The notes beneath the pieces are model-generated. The model did no database searches. It was not told the DNA's origin and worked only from the letters and a program-made list of their open reading frames with translations. From positions 558,001 through 622,000 of the forward strand of contig JBBJMP010000001.1 in NCBI GenBank assembly GCA_037718865.1: a DNA stretch of 64,000 nucleotides, in the 5' to 3' direction. The first letter of the stretch is position 1; every line of letters begins with the position of its first letter. A program made the translations under genes and the position numbers. Of this stretch, positions 61,766-64,000 are shown piece after piece. The stretch comes from JADCRZ01 sp037718865 (GTDB lineage: Bacteria; Bacteroidota; Bacteroidia; Chitinophagales; Chitinophagaceae).

Positions 61766-62455
61766 TTATTTAGATTTCAATAAATACGGCTGTATGGCCT
61801 CCTTCCAGATCGCGTAACCCTGGGGGTTCATATGTAACTGGTCTTCTCCAAAAAGTTCGGGTCTGGGTTTCCCGTTTGTATCGAGCATCTTGCTATACAC
61901 ATCTACAAACCCTGCATTTCGCTGCTGGTATAAAAAATTTTTTATCATCTGGTTTGACTGTTGAACAACCGATAGGTATTTTGCCCTCGACGGACTGGGT
62001 TTGATAGATATGAAGACAATGGGAGTTCCAGGCAGCTTTTGACGTATCATGCGGAAAAGTGTTTTGAACCTTTCAGTCACCATTTTTGAATCTACCGTAT
62101 CGCTGGCAATATCGTTCTCTCCGCAGTAAATAAATATTTGTTTTGGTTCATAAGGCATAATAACGTCATTAGCATACTGAATCACGTGCGGCAGGCTGGA
62201 GCCTCCAAAACCGCGGTTAACGACCTGGTATCCACTAAATGATTCCTGGAGGTTTTTCCATAAGCGGATGGAGGAGCTGCCGGTAAAAAGGATTGCACCC
62301 TTTGGTATGGGTGAAAGGCTATCCTGCTTTTTGAAGGCCCTGATCTCTTCATCAAAGGGTTCCGTTTGCTGGGCCTTTGCCGCTAATAACCATACACCTG
62401 AAAAGGCAAGTAAACTGATAAAATACCTGCTAACTCTGATCATTTGATTTGTCAT
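61766..62455 (-). CDS. Secreted SGNH/GDSL hydrolase
   Basis: A 229-residue protein; the first ~28 residues are a signal peptide ending near 'LAAKAQQ'. SGNH blocks are visible: block I 'ILFTGSSSIRLW' (nucleophilic Ser), block II 'NRGFGGSSL', block III 'YCGENDI' and block V 'DQLHMNPQGYAIW' with the catalytic Asp/His. Such enzymes are often sugar esterases or acyl esterases. It lies 57 bp after the GH144-like glucanase and may deacetylate its substrate or product. Confidence 0.87.
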   Translation of the reverse strand: MTNQMIRVSRYFISLLAFSGVWLLAAKAQQTEPFDEEIRAFKKQDSLSPIPKGAILFTGSSSIRLWKNLQESFSGYQVVNRGFGGSSLPHVIQYANDVIMPYEPKQIFIYCGENDIASDTVDSKMVTERFKTLFRMIRQKLPGTPIVFISIKPSPSRAKYLSVVQQSNQMIKNFLYQQRNAGFVDVYSKMLDTNGKPRPELFGEDQLHMNPQGYAIWKEAIQPYLLKSK

Positions 62456-62512
62456 ATTTATTGTTGTTTAACACCTGAGCCTGAGCGTCTTTGTATCAAT
62501 CAAGATAAAGCC

Positions 62513-63865
62513 TTATTTTAAATGAGGGCTGCGAAAACCAAGCTTTTTTAAGCCGTTCTGCACTTCCGGGCAACTCATAAATAAATTCCATAGTAATCCG
62601 GTACGATGATTTTCCATCATTACCACAATGGGCCCCTGGTCTATGGCCAGGTATCGCTGAGGGAACCAGTTATCCGTTTCACTGAATGCGTCATAAAATC
62701 CATACATGCCATATACTTTGCTGCCCAGGTTCGTATACCAGTGTTTCATCGCCCGCATAGATTGTTCCGGGCTATAAGGCATGGAAGACAAGGCTGCGGT
62801 GGGTGAGATCACACAGAGGTCATTTTGAAGACCCGGGGCATGGGCTGAATAGCCATTAACGGAATAACTGGCGGTAAGTCCCCAGTTGTTTGAGCCATAC
62901 CCTTTACACTTTTTCGGGTTATCTATACACCAGTCCAGGTTTATCAGTGTATGACTTGTATTATGCTTCCAGTAATCCGTGTATTTGTCTGTTAAACCAC
63001 GCGGATCAAGCGCCAGGTATGAATAGTGCGACCAGAATAGCGGGCCGCCGTAGTCCTTCGCTCCGTTATGCGAAAGGTTCAGGGTATGCCCGTATTTTGT
63101 GGTGGAATCCCTGATCTTTCCCTTACGGGCCCATCCTTCATGATACACCCCGGCCGGAATGCCATGTGTTGTAGAAGATGCTGCAAGCACGTACATGATC
63201 AGGCATTCATTATAGCCGGTAACTGCGAAATTCATTTCCCACTTATACTCGGGCGACCAGTGCCAGTACAAGACATTTTTGCCGTTACGAAACCAGTTCC
63301 AGTCTACTTCTTTCCAAAGTTTGTCGATTCTGCCGGCAAGGGCCTTTTCCTGTTCACTGCCTTTTGTAAAATACTGCCTTACGCAGAGCAATCCCTGAAT
63401 CATAAAAGACGACTCAACCAGGTCACCGCCATTATCCTTTCTGCCGAAAGGTTTCACTTTGCCGGTTTCTCCATAAATCCAATGAGGCCAGGCCCCATAA
63501 AACCGGTCGGCTTTTTCCAGAAACCCAACTATTCTTTCAAGCCTTTCCAAACCCTGCCGGCGGGTAATAAACCCCCTTTCTATACCAACCAGGATCGCCA
63601 TCACGCCAAATCCACCGCCTCCCGTGGTGACTACATTTTTATCGTTATCCGGGTAATCACCGTCAACATGAAAGCGCTCCCTGGCAAGTCCGCTAACAGG
63701 TTCCGCACCGTCCCAAAAATATTGAAAAGTTGTTCGCTGCACATTTTTGAAGATCGAATCATACTCGGAAGGAATAGCATGGATCGCCTGGGCAGCGGTA
63801 CGATCAGCTATGATCAGTAAGAATATGACGGGAATAACTCGTAGCATGTTTTTTTGATATGACAT
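62513..63865 (-). CDS. GH144-like secreted glucanase (glucoamylase family, PF10091)
   Basis: A 450-residue protein with signal peptide (cleavage after 'ADRTAAQA'). The family pattern includes 'TTFQYFWDGAEPVSGLARER', 'TTGGGGFGVMAILVG', 'GGDLVESSFMIQGLL', 'YNECLIMYVLAASS' and 'LAIDQGPIVVMMENHRTGLLW' (each given in short form). This is the (alpha/alpha)6 fold of glycoside hydrolase family 144, whose Chitinophaga member is an endo-beta-1,2-glucanase. Substrate here is by analogy. It precedes the SGNH hydrolase and follows a partial gene at the edge, forming a small carbohydrate locus. Confidence 0.88.
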   Translation of the reverse strand: MSYQKNMLRVIPVIFLLIIADRTAAQAIHAIPSEYDSIFKNVQRTTFQYFWDGAEPVSGLARERFHVDGDYPDNDKNVVTTGGGGFGVMAILVGIERGFITRRQGLERLERIVGFLEKADRFYGAWPHWIYGETGKVKPFGRKDNGGDLVESSFMIQGLLCVRQYFTKGSEQEKALAGRIDKLWKEVDWNWFRNGKNVLYWHWSPEYKWEMNFAVTGYNECLIMYVLAASSTTHGIPAGVYHEGWARKGKIRDSTTKYGHTLNLSHNGAKDYGGPLFWSHYSYLALDPRGLTDKYTDYWKHNTSHTLINLDWCIDNPKKCKGYGSNNWGLTASYSVNGYSAHAPGLQNDLCVISPTAALSSMPYSPEQSMRAMKHWYTNLGSKVYGMYGFYDAFSETDNWFPQRYLAIDQGPIVVMMENHRTGLLWNLFMSCPEVQNGLKKLGFRSPHLK

Positions 63866-63877
63866 GGATAACGACTA

Positions 63878-64000
63878 TTAATATTGGATTTCAGCTGGCC
63901 GGTTGCTGGTACCTTCGAATTTATTTAAACTATAGAACAGGAGCCTATCATTATTTCGGGTTACAACCAAAACATCACCATACCTGGCAGTGCGTAACCA
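63878..64000 (-). CDS. C-terminus of an unidentified protein (cut by window edge)
   Basis: An open frame of 40 codons runs from the right edge to a TAA at 63878-63880. It includes 'YGDVLVVTRNNDRLLFYSLN', which looks like a beta-propeller strand pair. It ends 13 bp before the glucanase gene on the same strand, so it is likely the upstream member of the same operon. Too little is visible to assign a family. Confidence 0.5.
   Translation of the reverse strand, partial: WLRTARYGDVLVVTRNNDRLLFYSLNKFEGTSNRPAEIQY

Overview
The window looks like the chromosome of a Bacteroidota member, most likely family Chitinophagaceae. This is inferred from gene content and signals, not from a database match. The supporting signs are a fused two-domain E1 2-oxoacid dehydrogenase, a futalosine-route menaquinone gene (mqnC), a Rho factor with a long charged insert, a PadR-PspC pair, DUF4834, DUF4394 and BNR_4 proteins, many Cys-lipoproteins, weak Shine-Dalgarno sites, and promoters of the TTG / TAnnTTTG type. 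No rRNA, tRNA or CRISPR array was found.

Layout. Positions 1-17.4 kb hold housekeeping and accessory genes: the 3' end of an ISKra4-like transposase, a serine hydrolase, a BNR_4 protein, a D-aminoacylase-like lipoprotein, an operon of two M16 peptidases plus fused E1, an aspartyl protease with a PDZ domain, mqnC, and an arsenic cluster (arsR, arsM, a metallophosphoesterase) with two matching candidate operators. Positions 28.4-64 kb are again core chromosome: feoB, comB, gcvT, pspC/padR, an LpoB cluster, asnS, rho, mnmH-selD (selenouridine in tRNA), a purF-like gene, a two-component pair, a SurA-like isomerase, infB-nusA-rimP, and a GH144-like glucanase locus.

The main feature lies between 17.7 and 26.9 kb: an integrative element of about 9.17 kb inserted in a di-haem cytochrome c peroxidase gene. 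A 10-bp core, TGGCCCCGCA, is present at both junctions in the same codon phase, so precise excision would restore one frame of 606 codons. The element has repeated arm-type sites at both ends and an IntDOT-like tyrosine integrase split by a frameshift. Its cargo reads as a defence and stress island: a 1399-residue TIR-NACHT-WD40 protein with 14 nearly identical WD40 repeats, a HigB/HigA toxin-antitoxin pair plus a decayed second higA, an orphan DUF433 antitoxin, a stand-alone RelA/SpoT-domain protein, and a small basic DNA-binding protein. I think this island is the most likely place for an undescribed system.

Intergenic DNA carries several repeat families. One is a 380-bp element bounded by imperfect 30-bp inverted repeats and holding GC-rich palindromes (47.9-48.3 kb). 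Another is CACCAACCAC hairpins between convergent genes (2.6, 2.8 and 6.3 kb). A third is degenerate GTGCGGAT and GACTCCCGAC strings, one of which appears to encode the interdomain linker of the fused E1 enzyme. A terminator-like hairpin sits directly before the rimP start codon.
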